A stretch of 64,000 nt of DNA from Aphelenchoides besseyi (lineage: Eukaryota; Nematoda; Chromadorea; Rhabditida; Aphelenchoididae), in assembly GCA_024699855.1 (NCBI GenBank), contig JAMPIQ010000001.1:9052001-9116000 (forward strand), in the 5' to 3' direction. The notes beneath the pieces were generated by a model. That model saw nothing but the letters and a program-made list of their open reading frames with translations. It was not told the origin of the DNA and did no database searches. Below, in pieces: positions 43,971-54,131 of the stretch (position 1 is the first letter of the stretch; each line of letters starts with the position of its first letter). The position numbers and the translations under genes are program-made.

Positions 43971-45825
43971 ATGTTGGCGTGGAGTTTGGGGGCGTTCATT
44001 GTGCTCGTCGTTGTTGGCGACGTTTCTGCCGAGAGCTTTTCGATTGCCGTTGAACGGCGAAAAAAAGAGGTTCCAGACGGTAAATTCCTCGAGCTACTTT
44101 TGTTTATGAGTTGTTTAGCCGGAGACCCAACGGGTAATGATACTCTGTTAGTTCAACACGATGTCTATAGAGAGAGGATGCTTAGTAAGAGAAACATTGA
44201 ATATCTGGGAACAGTCACGTTGGGAAATCCGTGAGTCATCTTCGGATTACTAATAAAAACGTTAATTTTTTTAGTCCACAGGCTTTTCAAGCAATTCTTG
44301 ATACTGGAGTTCGCAGCTGTTTAAATTGATGATTCTTTTTGTTCTGCTTTTAGAGTGACATTTTCTGGGTCCCCAAAGTGAATTGTTATTCTACCGGTCC
44401 ATACGCAAATAATTGTCGATCGGGACGTTCGTTATATTCGCCCAAGCGATCCAAGAAATCGAAGCGTTTGGGACGACCATTCAGTATTCACTATGGAACG
44501 GGTAAGCGATACAAGAATACGCAGAATGCATTCAAATTTCAGGGTCTGCCAGTGGTGGGTATTACAAGGACGTCTTCGCTGCAAGTTCAACACTCCAACT
44601 GATTGTTGTATTACTTGTCTTTCAGTTCGGATCTCCTGATGGAAAACAGTTAAAATTGAAGTCTCGAGTGGTATTTGGTGCGGCAACTGAAATGACTTTT
44701 GGAGATACAGTTAGAATAAGTTGCTGAACGAAACTAACGAGCTGTTAAGGCGATTCTCGGCTTGCCATCAACGGATACATCGTCGGGGCGAGGTTATTCC
44801 ATTTTTCATCAGGCTGTTCGGTAAGTCAAAGGTTGCCGTTACGTTGGAAAGAAAAAAATTCTAGAGATGGGTTAATGGACAAACCGATCTTCACGGCTTA
44901 TTTGCGCAAATGTAAGTTCTGTTCACGATTGGACTCAGACTGATCGGACGACTTAGGTTCTCAAGGTGATTCTTGTTCTCGAGGTAAAGTTGCAAATAAG
45001 AAGAAAGAATACGTGAATAATTAGGAGGTCAAATTACGTTTGGATCAGAAGATAAAGCTAATTGCCAAAAAGTCAAACGTTGGGTCGATGTCGATCCAGG
45101 TGAGTGCTAAATGGATGGCCATTTTATTTCTAGTTACTCAGGCGTTCCACATTGGAGGTTAATTCGATAGATCATCTCGAAGGCAATTGTGGTGTTTAGA
45201 TTCTCGATGCAAAGTATTTCTGTAAATGGATATCGTAAAAGAGGGCCTATGAAAGTGATTTCGGGTAATTTCAGTTTTTGTATTAGAAGTCGTCAAGAAC
45301 AGAGATTAGCTCGACAAGTGTCAAATGACAGAGATGTTGTGTATTCACAACAAAGTCTCGTTGTCAGTTGAATTGTTGAATGGTTGGGATTCTAAAGTTA
45401 TTTTCTGGTTTTCAGATACCGGTACTTCGGATATTGTTGTTCCCACTGGTCAGTGGTTTCAACTCTAAGGACCATTACAATTGTTGATATTTCAGAGGTC
45501 GCCAATCGAATCGGTCGTGCGATTGGAGCAGTAAATCGAGGTGGCGGACGTTACGTTCGATGTGGAAAGGAGTTCAACGTGAAACTGAGAATCAAAGGAC
45601 ATTCTTATTTGCTCCCGTCGAAACAACTTCTGCTACCGGCGGGCAACGGTTATTGTCGTTTGGGGATCTCCGGTGGTGCTGAGCAATTGGGCGTTTGGAT
45701 TCTGGGAGGTTGGAGATGAAAGTCACCATATCAGTTCAGAACAAAGTTTAGATCCATTTCTGCGCAGTTTTTGCAACGTTCATGACATCAAACGACGACG
45801 AATTGGCTTCGCAAAATTGAAATAG
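43971..45825 (+). CDS. Pepsin-like aspartyl protease (4)
   Basis: A1 aspartyl protease with many small exons. The ATG 43971 gives a signal peptide (MLAWSLGAFIVLVVVGDVSA). The pro-region leads to NIEYLGTVTLGNP. An intron splits the first motif between ILDTG and SDIFWVPKVNC. Then STGPYANNCRSG, FSIHYGTG and FGSPDGKQLKLKSRVVFGA follow. ILGLPSTDT, DGLMDKPIFTAYLRK and GGQITFGSEDKANC are next. A 42-nt intron after the VDVDP block gives GVPHWRFSMQSISV. The second motif is DTGTSDIVVP. The end is LPSKQLLLPAGNGYC, VWILG and DPFLRSFCNVHDIKRRRIGF, ending AKLK at the TAG 45823-45825. Both catalytic Asp are kept, and no frame break is needed. Confidence 0.87.
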
Positions 45826-46038
45826 AAGTTGACTGATATTTCTATCAGCGAGAGCGAATAAACCAGTGTTATGTATCAAAAAAATGAGTTGACATTTATA
45901 ATTGATTGTCAACTTTTTGAACTTGTATAACAAGCAAATTGGGTTCTCTGGTTTTCACAAGAACTAGAGGATTTCTGAACTGATTAACGGAAGCAATCAA
46001 GTACTAACAGTTTATTTCACAGATTACAAAACAAAACT

Positions 46039-46581
46039 TTAGAACGTGGCTTCAAGTTCATCGATGAGAAAGGTCGTTGCATTGCGATGATAAGTGTCCT
46101 CCGCTTGACGTTGTTGGCGTTGCGGTGATTGAGCTTCGATTTCATGGTCGCTTTCCTCCTTGACCTCTGGTTCTTCGATCGGTTGTGAACGTCTCGATTT
46201 GAACGTTCCCGAGAAGGGCAACAGCTCCTTGTTAATGTGAGGTTTCACTCCGCCTTCGGAAATCGTGACAGATCGAAGAAGCTCATTCAATTCTTCGTCA
46301 TTGCGAATTGCCAACACCAAATGACGAGGATTGATTCGAACTTTCTTGTTGTCCTTCGCGGCATTTCCTACAATTGACTTGTTTCTCTGAACAGAAACCA
46401 ACTCACCTGCCAACTCTAGAACTTCAGCGACCAGGTACTCAATAGTAGCAGCCACAAAGACTGCTGCTCCAGTAGCAATACGTTCCGCGTACTTTCCATT
46501 CTTGAGTTTGCGACGAAAACGACCAACAGGAAACTGAATTCCCGCCTTTTCACTTGCCATCGTTCTGGTCTTCTTTCTCAT
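46039..46581 (-). CDS. Divergent histone H2A variant with acidic C-terminal tail
   Basis: Histone-fold protein. The ATG 46581 ([14 protein letters not shown]) leads into the H2A core: [56 protein letters not shown] and [10 protein letters not shown]. Acidic-patch residues are kept (the Glu of [10 protein letters not shown]; Asp/Glu of NDEELN). The N-tail is short, with few lysines. After the docking region ([13 protein letters not shown]) there is a tail of about 60 residues, rich in Glu, Gln and Arg ([16 protein letters not shown]), ending DELEATF. That is much longer than canonical H2A. One intron (46368-46406, 39 nt) is a multiple of three and stop-free. AATAAA at 46011-46016 shows a polyadenylated, replication-independent transcript. 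A germline or sperm role, as for C. elegans HTAS-1, is inferred only. Confidence 0.85.
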   Translation of the reverse strand: MRKKTRTMASEKAGIQFPVGRFRRKLKNGKYAERIATGAAVFVAATIEYLVAEVLELAGELVSVQRNKSIVGNAAKDNKKVRINPRHLVLAIRNDEELNELLRSVTISEGGVKPHINKELLPFSGTFKSRRSQPIEEPEVKEESDHEIEAQSPQRQQRQAEDTYHRNATTFLIDELEATF

Positions 46582-46796
46582 TACTGAAAAGTCATTTAAT
46601 CGCTTTGTTGAGCTTCAGATCACTTGCCATTCTCTCTAGCCATCGCTATAACAGAACACACAAACTGAGACGACTGGTCCCCAAACCAACACAAATCGAA
46701 ATGAGCGATTAGTTCGGAGACCGACTACTATGCTTTTTCTTCAATGCGACGCATTGAAAAGACGTCAACGGTTGGATGTTTGACAGCAAGTTTATT

Positions 46797-47724
46797 TCAA
46801 CGACAAACGTTAAAGATCCTACTTGGTTCCTGAATTCTGACGTTGAGCTCCAGCTGAACAGAATCAGTTGGTAATCGAGAGCTTTTCATGAACTCACTGC
46901 TTTTACGAGCAACCGATTTCTTTGCAGCCGGTTGAACCGATCCATTAGTTTTCTGCTTCGATGCCAAACGTTTAGCTGCTTCTCCGTTCAAACTCGATTC
47001 GAAGATGCGGTCGATTGCAATCACTAAATCGCGTTGAAGCTTTCCATGTGAATCTACCTGCTGATGCACGACGTTTACGACAAACATTCGCGGCGATCGA
47101 ATCGCCGACATTCGACTTCTCTGAGGTCTTTTTGTGAGCGACCACCGGGCCTTTTTCAACGGCCGGCTTCTTGGATTGACGTTTTGGAATCGACGCTTCA
47201 ACGAAGATTGGCGGTGCCGTCGATTTCAGTTGAGCAATCGAAGTGGCCGGAGGATCAATGGACGAGACCGAAACGAAAGAAAGTTCACGAACACCGACGA
47301 CTGTGTCTGAAACAGCCAATGATCAGAATGTTTGTGTCGACTGACCATCAAGATGGTGCTTTTGAATTTGATTCTTTGGAGTTGAAGTGCGTGGTTGAGT
47401 CTTTTTGACTGGTTTTGTGACAATGATCGTGGCTGAAATTGTCCATGGAACGCAAGCATAGATGCCATTTACCGTCTTGCTGCTCAGCTGACTTCATGAC
47501 CTTCAACTGCTTTGATACGATGGTTTTGCGACGATTGCGAGTTTTTGGTTGGTTGCTCGTGTCTCCGAATTCTTTCACCGCTCTGTTGACCACAACCGGA
47601 GCTTCTGAAATCCAACTCGATAGCTGGAAATCAACTCGAACTCACTCTCTTGCTTCTTCTCGACCACTCCACGGCCCTTCGACATGATGCTGCGACGACG
47701 TTTTGTTTCAACGACAGTGGACAT
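46797..47724 (-). CDS. Basic, disordered, chromatin-like protein
   Basis: Five exons from the ATG 47724 (MSTVVETKRRRSIMSKGRGV) to the TGA 46797-46799, about 260 residues. Introns are all very short: 41, about 40, about 39 and a proposed 28 nt (47058-47085). The sequence is Lys/Arg/Ser/Thr-rich, with repeated basic patches (NRRKTIVSKQLKVMKS, KPVKKTQPRTSTPKN, PKRQSKKPAVEK) and little hydrophobic structure except DLVIAIDRIFESSLNGEAAK near the end. No signal peptide. The pattern fits a DNA- or chromatin-binding tail protein. It lies directly upstream of the H2A variant on the same strand (216 nt from its stop to the H2A ATG), which hints at shared regulation. AATAAA (46791-46796) abuts the stop codon. 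Family unknown. Confidence 0.6.
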
Positions 47725-47944
47725 CTCCGACGATCAAGGCGACTGGTCGTCTGACGCGATTGAACGCGAATAACCAGAATTGAGGAAAAAGAACTTCAAT
47801 ACTTGAGTATGCAAATTGGAAATACAAGCTTGTATGTCTTGCACTTCAAATGCGATTAGCTTTCCGTTTGTTTGGAGAACAACTTCAAGTTCTCTAGTAT
47901 TGAATACAATTAACTTTATTGGATACAATCAAAAACAATAGAAA

Positions 47945-48727
47945 TTATGCGGTCAAAAGAGCATTTTGTTTACGAACAGCTTCCAAATTCTGTTGGGCTT
48001 GTTGTTTGACGGTCTCGATCTTTTCACGAGCTTGTTGAGCTAAACGTTGAGCATTCTCCTTGGCACGTTGAGCGATTGGGTTGGTGGTTTGAGGGCGAAG
48101 AGTTGCAGTAGCTTGAAGACCTTTGGTTGGAAAGAGACTAGTGGTTGTTGGCAGAGCAGTAGAACCGAGAGATTGAGTGCTGCCATGAGCTTGTTGTTGA
48201 AGACGATCAATGTTCTCACGGGCCTTCTGTTTGGCAGCTTCGATTTTTGCACGAGCTCGTTCGGCAATTGATTTGGAGTTTTCGGTCACTGGTTGTGGAG
48301 TTTGAGTTGCTTGGTTGAATGGAAAGAGACGAGTAGTTCCGAGGGCCGGTTTGGCAGACTGAAGTGGTTTCGGTTTGATTTCTCCAATGACTCCATTTTT
48401 GATGCGAACAGTTTTGGCGTTTTCACGAGCTTGTTCTTGAGCACGTCGGGCGTTTTCACGAATCTCATCGCCAATACGTTGCGAGTTCTGTTTGGCTTGT
48501 TCGATTGGTGATTGAGTGGATCCAAACGCCCCGGCAGTCAGTCCAAAAGCTTTGGTGGTTTCCAGCTTTCCAACAGTTGGCAAAGGTGGGATACCAGCAA
48601 CGAGTTGACGCGGATTACGGATCTGAAAAGTCGCTTAGAAGATGAGATACTGTCGGAAACCTACAACTGCAGAACTGCCTAGAGCGGCAAGAAGAGCGAC
48701 AGAAAGTACGAACTTCGGGTTCATCAT
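47945..48727 (-). CDS. Secreted protein with three helical repeats
   Basis: Two exons joined by a roughly 40-nt intron. The paired ATGs at 48727/48724 begin a signal peptide (NPKFVLSVALLAALGSSAV). The mature part has three amphipathic helix blocks, each after a Pro/Thr-rich linker: SPIEQAKQNSQRIGDEIREN, SIAERARAKIEAAKQKAREN and NPIAQRAKENAQRLAQQARE. Linkers resemble each other (TTRLFPFNQATQTPQP and TTSLFPTKGLQATA), so the protein arose by internal duplication. No Cys. The charged heptad-like helices could bind lipid, as exchangeable apolipoproteins do, or form coiled coils; neither is shown. A TATA box and AATAAA (47914-47919) support strong expression. Confidence 0.75.
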
Positions 48728-48785
48728 TGAGAAGAGTGAGTGGTTGTGTTAATGAAGCACTGGTGAATTAGACACTCGGCTATTA

Positions 48786-48792
48786 TTTTATA
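48786..48792 (-). promoter_or_regulatory. TATA box (TATAAAA) of the helical-repeat gene
   Basis: Minus-strand TATAAAA, about 59-65 nt before the first ATG at 48727. Confidence 0.6.
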
Positions 48793-49035
48793 CCCAAGAA
48801 GAGGGCGGATTGAGAAAGTGGACATTGAACTTGGTGGTCATTTTCAGCGCCCATTGACGTTGATTTCCTTTGTTGCATATTCCGTTTACAACTTCGCATT
48901 CGCGCGGTTGATCGAGAAAGTTCCTGATTACCCAGCATCCAATGGGAAGGTTCAAAGACCACTCGAAAGACTACGAACGCACATTTCGTTCTCACTGCAA
49001 AAGGTCTTTCTGTGTGCACTGATTACGATATTTGA
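48793..49035. other. Upstream region, unclear coding traces
   Basis: Short protein-like fragments on the plus strand (PIDVDFLCCIFRLQLRIRAV) are interrupted by stops. They may belong to the decayed plus-strand gene that follows. Confidence 0.25.
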
Positions 49036-49483
49036 ACAAAACCAAAGGAGCACCGATCGAACTATTTCAACAGCAAGAAAACCACATTTACATAATCATA
49101 GTTAGCAACCAAAAACTTCTGCTCCAACGTCACATACGAGCATTTCGCTTTCTTTGATCAGCTTCTCAACTTCTATTCAACAAGGCCATTCGTCCGGGTC
49201 CGCCAATCGAATTCTCAACGCGGATTTGATTGTTCGTGACCATCAGATGACTTAAGATAACTGCGAGATAGTAAAGACGGTCAACTCATCACCATTCTTT
49301 GGTTTGTCTTCCAACACCACAGTTTGGGTTTACGAACTACGTCAAGAGTTCAGGAATGTCGGTGTTGTGGTTTGTGTCGACGAAGGTCTTCTGGTTTCGC
49401 TCCAACAACTTCAACGTCCGCAATCCGAACTCAAATGCTATATCAGTTGTTGCCGAGCCGACGGCCAAAAAGAACAACAATAG
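49036..49483 (+). pseudogene. Probable decayed gene, plus strand
   Basis: Plus-strand segments read strongly as protein but are cut by stops. GAPIELFQQQENHIYIIIVS continues to HIRAFRFL, then a TGA at 49155-49157, then SASQLLFNKAIRPGPPIEFS in the same frame. In a second frame, ANRILNADLIVRDHQMT is followed by a TAA at 49253-49255. The same frame then goes on with DNCEIVKTVNSSPFFGLSSN, TVWVYELRQEFRNVGVVVCV and onward, ending KEQQ at the TAG 49481-49483. AATAAA is at 49555-49560. Short introns could remove some stops, but no good donor/acceptor pairs were found. Family not recognised. Confidence 0.35.
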
Positions 49484-49738
49484 AAGTTAAATCGAGTCCC
49501 AACAACAACGAAAAATTGGCAAACTGAATTGGTTTGCACGGCCATTGTTTGTGGAATAAACGATTGGGATTAGACACTTGAATACCATGAATATTGTTAG
49601 AGAACGGCAGTGACAAGCACCTTTTCTTGAATCCACTGATCTTAACATGCACGATTGTCTATTTCCATCATGCAAATAGAACTGGAGTCTTATTCTTCGT
49701 CTGGCCAGTAAGATGGACGTTTCGAGTATGATGCGAGT

Positions 49739-50160
49739 TTACTTAGGAGCCGCTGATAGAAACCGGAATTGAGTTGCGAGTAGTGGAGAATCGACATCCA
49801 AACCAACTAGGCCAATGAATCCACATCCCTGAAACAACAAACTTATAGACACAAGTAAAGGTTGCTTCCTCGTGTTGGAATCGATATTCCGACTAACATC
49901 GTCAGACATTGAGCATGTGTGAAGGATCAACGAGCTACCAGCTCTTGCCATTGCTTCACGAATCTCGCTACTTCAATTTTGATGTCAATGGTTGAGTTCA
50001 AAAGCAAACTGCAAAACCCTTAAACTTACCGATGATAATAACTTGGACTGCAGAAGTTGTCACTCTGGTCAATTCTCTCAGTTCTGGCGGGAAACTTCGA
50101 CTCGTTGGCGATCGTTTGAATTTGATTTGGCGTCAACTGCTGGTCGTTGATTGCAAGTTA
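49739..50160 (-). CDS. Possible small gene head-to-head with CAP-G2
   Basis: The minus strand shows protein-like pieces. One is DQQLTPNQIQTIANESKFPA with NFCSPSYYHR (about 50150-50030). After a GTAAGT donor comes STIDIKIEVARFVKQWQEL (about 50000-49935). After TTTCAG comes GCGFIGLVGLDVDSPLLATQ, ending SAAPK at a TAA near 49739. The second piece has a GTAGCT donor that joins the third in phase. The first junction would need an intron of only about 21 nt, so it is doubtful. No start codon was found. If real, it shares a very short promoter with CAP-G2, whose ATG is at 50176. Family unknown. Confidence 0.3.
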
Positions 50161-50175
50161 TTCGGGTGGAACAAA

Positions 50176-53100
50176 ATGGTTCGTTTACGCAAAAAAGATA
50201 TCGTCAATTACTACAAGAACCGTCAAGATCTCAACGACGACGATGCCGTGGACTATTTTTGCCACCCCGACGTGTTGGGGGCTGTCGACTCGAAAGGAAA
50301 CAACACGGATGTGAGTCCCATCTTCTCTCAAATGACTCGTGTTTTCAGGGCCTCAAACTGAACACCTACTTTTTGTTGGAGAAGCTCGGAGCTGCGAGGG
50401 CTTGGGATTTGATTCGCACGAACGTTGTTCGCAAGTCGCCCACCCCGTGAGTTTGGTCCGTTGGTTGTGACTTCGTTTTCAGTCGAATTTGCGAGCTGAT
50501 TGGTCTGACAATTAGAAACGCGTACAATCAAGCACTCGATGACGATGCTTCAACGCACTTCTCCACTGACTCTCGACCCAAAGTTCGAAAGTCGGAGATT
50601 GCCGACGGGATGATGAGACCGCTGATTGAAAGCTGCATTTTGGTGCAACGGAAATACGCGGAGAAGTTCATTTTGGTTCGTTTTGCTGCTTCTATCGTGC
50701 ATCAGTGGATTGCAGATTTTGAAAGGATCAGTCGAAGATCGCAAAGACAAGTTCTCGCGCATGCTCTTCAACGTCTCCGAGCCGCTGGTTTGGCGGTACT
50801 TGGACGTCAGTTTTGAGTTCCATTGATGGTTTAACTTCGCGTTTCAGGCAGCGAATTGGCATGTTCGCGCGGGAGCTTATTCGGTCCAGACATTGATCTA
50901 TCCGCCGTCTTGTGGAGACTCCATTCGACAGACAGAATACATGAGCAAACATCACAACGCGTTTATTTCGGGTCTCAAAGACGAATGTGTTGACATTTGT
51001 ATTCAAAGTGTCGAGTCAGCGTGCAGTGTCGTCGGTTTATGGTCGAAGGAGATCAGCGGCGATTGGGTCGAGAAGATCTTCAAGGAACTCGCTCTGCTGG
51101 CTGCTGATGAGTCGGCTGAGATTCGCGCCAAATTGTATTTGGTTGGTGTTCTTGTTGTTCTTTTTGTGACGAGTTTCTAGGGTCTCCGTCACTTCGTTAC
51201 TTGTTCGACGCTTGCGATTCAGTTCGAAAGACTGTTGAAGAAGATCTGTCCGAGTGGTATCGACGATGTTTCCGATCGGGTTCGTTGCAACGTTTTCCGT
51301 CTTCTCAATTTGGTGGCTCAAGAAAACGAAGTGAGTTTCCGATCTTATTCAAGCGGATGATCGTCGGTTTCAGAAACTCAAAATCGTTTCGCATAGCGAC
51401 GATAAGCCCTCGATTCTGAAGCTGCGTCCCGTTCTGTTTCGTTTGGACTTTGAAGAAGGAGAGGCGATTGAGAAGGAAATCAGTCTGCTCCTCTATCAAC
51501 AGTACATCAAGGGTCTCAAGCAGATGTCTAAGTTGTACACACGGGTCTCGCACTTCTGCAAGATCAATCGGAATGCTTGTCTCGATTTGCATCGTCTCTT
51601 CTTTACCGCCAAGATCATGGACATTCCGCAGTGTCGTGAGTTGTCCAGCTCCACAACCTTCATTCACTTGCTTCTGTTTAGTTGCTTATCTCCGGTTTCT
51701 GTTGGACTCGGGAATGCGGGCATTCAAGTTTCTGGTCGAGAAACAAGAGGAAGTGGACGGAGAGACTTCGACTCAGCAAGTGAACGACGAGTCAGCTGAA
51801 GACCATGAATCACTGCGTGCAAGTAAGAGCATCGGCGTCTTTTGGTTTTTCAATTCGAATTCAGAATTCAACGACTTCAAAAACGTTTTGGACTGTGCGA
51901 TCGTTTTGTTCACTACGATTCGCGGTGATCCGAAATTCGAGCCCGGAAATGTGGAAGCAATGCAAGTGAGCAGATTGTTCATTCTCGTGGTGGACAAAAT
52001 TTTCGTTTCCGATCCGCACGGTTTCGATCGGCAGCCCAAACATCCGGGTCTCTTCGACTCGGCATTTCTTATCATGTCAACACTGCGAACTGGCGGTCAA
52101 CATCTGCAACAAGTTCGTCAGGGAACAACCAGAATGATCAAGGCCGGCCAATGCAACGTCAAGTGGATCGAGACTTTCGGATTGTTGGACATGGAACAAC
52201 TGTTGAATGTGATTAGATCGGGTGAGTTCAAGTCATACATCTTGGTACTTAAGACTGATCCTCAGGTCTGAAGCAAATGGAGAAGTCGTCCAAATCCGCG
52301 CAGGCAGCAGCGACCATTCAGAAGGGCGGTCGCAATCGGTCCGAGTTCTTTGCCAACGAAAAGACTGTGATCGAAACTCTCGATACGGTTCTTGCATCAC
52401 AGCCTTGTCAACAGTACATTCTCGATGTTTGTTGAGGTTTCGATCATTAGCTGACTTCTGATTTAGACGTATATTCATTGCGTGGATCAGCTGATTGCTT
52501 CTCTGACGGAGATCAGCGAGAACTTTGTTTTGCGAATTCGTGAAGGCGAAGACATCAACACCGAGCTGCTCATCGAATGTGTCAAAACACTGAACGTTCT
52601 TCAGATTCTCAAGCACACACACGTGAGTTCAACCTTAACTTCAATTCTTATTTGAGTTTTAGGAAACAATCGGCGCGGCAGTCGACGAAGGAAAGTCGCG
52701 GAAACGCGGTCGCCATGCAGCCACACCGATGAGTCGACGATCGGCGGCGATGTACGAGATGCTGGACGCCGAACGTCGAACGGACCCACTACTCAGCACC
52801 ATTCACTGGTTCCAACGTCATCTGTCGGCGAATGAGCGAATGACCGCGAATACGCAAATGCTTGAGGTAAGCTATTGATGCGAATCGATAGACGACCGTC
52901 GTTCAGCTCTTCTTCTACGTTCTGAATCTCCATTTTCGAGCCTACAAACATCGAAAAGCGGCAGTCGAAGAGGCGTTGAGTTTGATTGTGCAGATCCACG
53001 ATGCTTATGTGAGTTCAGTTTCATTCCCACTCTTTGATGCTCGACTGTTTCAGCGGGCTCAGCCGAACACTCGTTCCATGATCCAACTGTTCAACGAGTG

Positions 53101-53248
53101 TCGTCAAGTGCACGGAAAACACGCGTTGGAGTTTGCGGAAGAGAATCCACGCAATCTTTTCGATGTTCCAGAAGCAGACGAGGAAACAGAAGGCAACGAA
53201 GAGAATGAAATGCCAATTGATCATGAAATCGATGAGATTTATTCTTAA
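50176..53248 (+). CDS. capg-2: Condensin II subunit CAP-G2 (NCAPG2)
   Basis: HEAT-repeat subunit of condensin II, needed for mitotic chromosome condensation. The ATG 50176 gives MVRLRKKDIVNYYKNRQDL. The first intron is 38 nt (50311-50348). The N-terminal half carries the Condensin2nSMC-type region: WHVRAGAYSVQTLIYPP, then DICIQSVESACSVVGLWSKE, SDRVRCNVFRLLNLVAQE and KLRPVLFRLDFEEGEAIEKE, parallel to human NCAPG2 (the VR.NA, VCK..S.YW, VRCSVF and RPV..R blocks). The middle has RVSHFCKINRNACLDLHRLF and FLLDSGMRAFKFLVEKQEE. The C-terminal third has TAMYEMLDAERR-type sequence, HFRAYKHRKAAVEEALSLI and an acidic end (EADEETEGNEENEMPIDHE). About 15 short introns; no breaks seen. An upstream in-frame ATG at 50032 is possible, but its extension looks non-coding. 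Confidence 0.8.
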
Positions 53249-53459
53249 AGACACTGTATAACATTATACAAATAAAAACTAAGAATTATACTGTGATTGT
53301 ATAAGTGATTATCTGTCATATCAATCTCCTTCGATCGAATTAGAAATCCATTCGGGAAATGAAGGTAACTGCAGTTTTTGGTCAGCAACTTTCAATGCAA
53401 ATTTACGTCGATTTCAATCTCATTCGAAGATTGCGATCGCTTTCTGTCGAGTTGCAATA

Positions 53460-54055
53460 ATGTTGCTTTCGAAAGCCGTCGTCTTTACGATGTTGGCCGC
53501 CGTTCATACTAAGGATAGTAAGTGCATGCAGTGCTATAAATCAATCTTTTTTCAGTCAAATGCCTAAGATGTTCGTATTTTGCGCCACAATTGCAGTATC
53601 TTGCTGCCAATTTGAGTGATCAAATCAACCAGGCAAAAGCGAATCACAACTTAACTATGGAAGAACGCGACATTGTGATTTTTACGGAACGTGCACTTCA
53701 TCACCAGAATAAAGCGTGTTTGTATGACCCAAATAAACTACAAGCAGATACCCTGGAGTGCCAATATAACACTTGTGCTCGTCAACTGATTCGAAAGAAA
53801 ACTGGAATGAAAACGGCAGCAGTTATTTACTCCTGTTCATCGATTAACTCGGCAAGTCAACGCTTCTTATCACCAACCTTCTATTTTTAGTCTGGTTGTG
53901 CTTCCATGGAAGACGAAGAACTTATTTGGACGATGTGTGTTTGTCATCACGCCGATTCGTGCGAAATCGAACCGTGGTCTCCGTCAGAAGCCAATCAAAC
54001 GTACAACTGGACTTCGCTCTTTATTCTCACATTCACGGTCATCCAGTCAGTCTAA
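53460..54055 (+). CDS. Small Ly6/three-finger-like, probably GPI-anchored protein
   Basis: Three exons. The ATG 53460 starts a signal peptide (MLLSKAVVFTMLAAVHT). A 38-nt intron leads to IKCLRCSYFAPQLQYLAANL. Ten Cys follow in a three-finger order: CLRC, ACLYDP, ECQYNTCARQL, YSCSS, SGC, MCVCHHADSC. The second intron (53852-53890, 39 nt) uses a GC donor (GCAAGT). The C-terminus is hydrophobic (WTSLFILTFTVIQSV) after NQTYN, as in GPI-anchored proteins. This resembles nematode HOT/ODR-2-type Ly6 proteins, though the call rests on Cys spacing only. The stop is at 54053-54055; AATAAA overlaps the 3' end at 54058-54063. Convergent with the CAP gene. Confidence 0.6.
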
Positions 54056-54131
54056 GGAATAAAAAATTCACGCCAATGAGTACGTAGTTAGAAGAATACA
54101 CGTTATTACAGAAGTGATGTCAACTTTGAAC

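Noticed and set aside
50032..50175. CAP-G2 start at the upstream in-frame ATG 50032
   Set aside because: The added 48 residues look less like protein than the minus-strand reading of the same bases; the ATG at 50176 is preferred.
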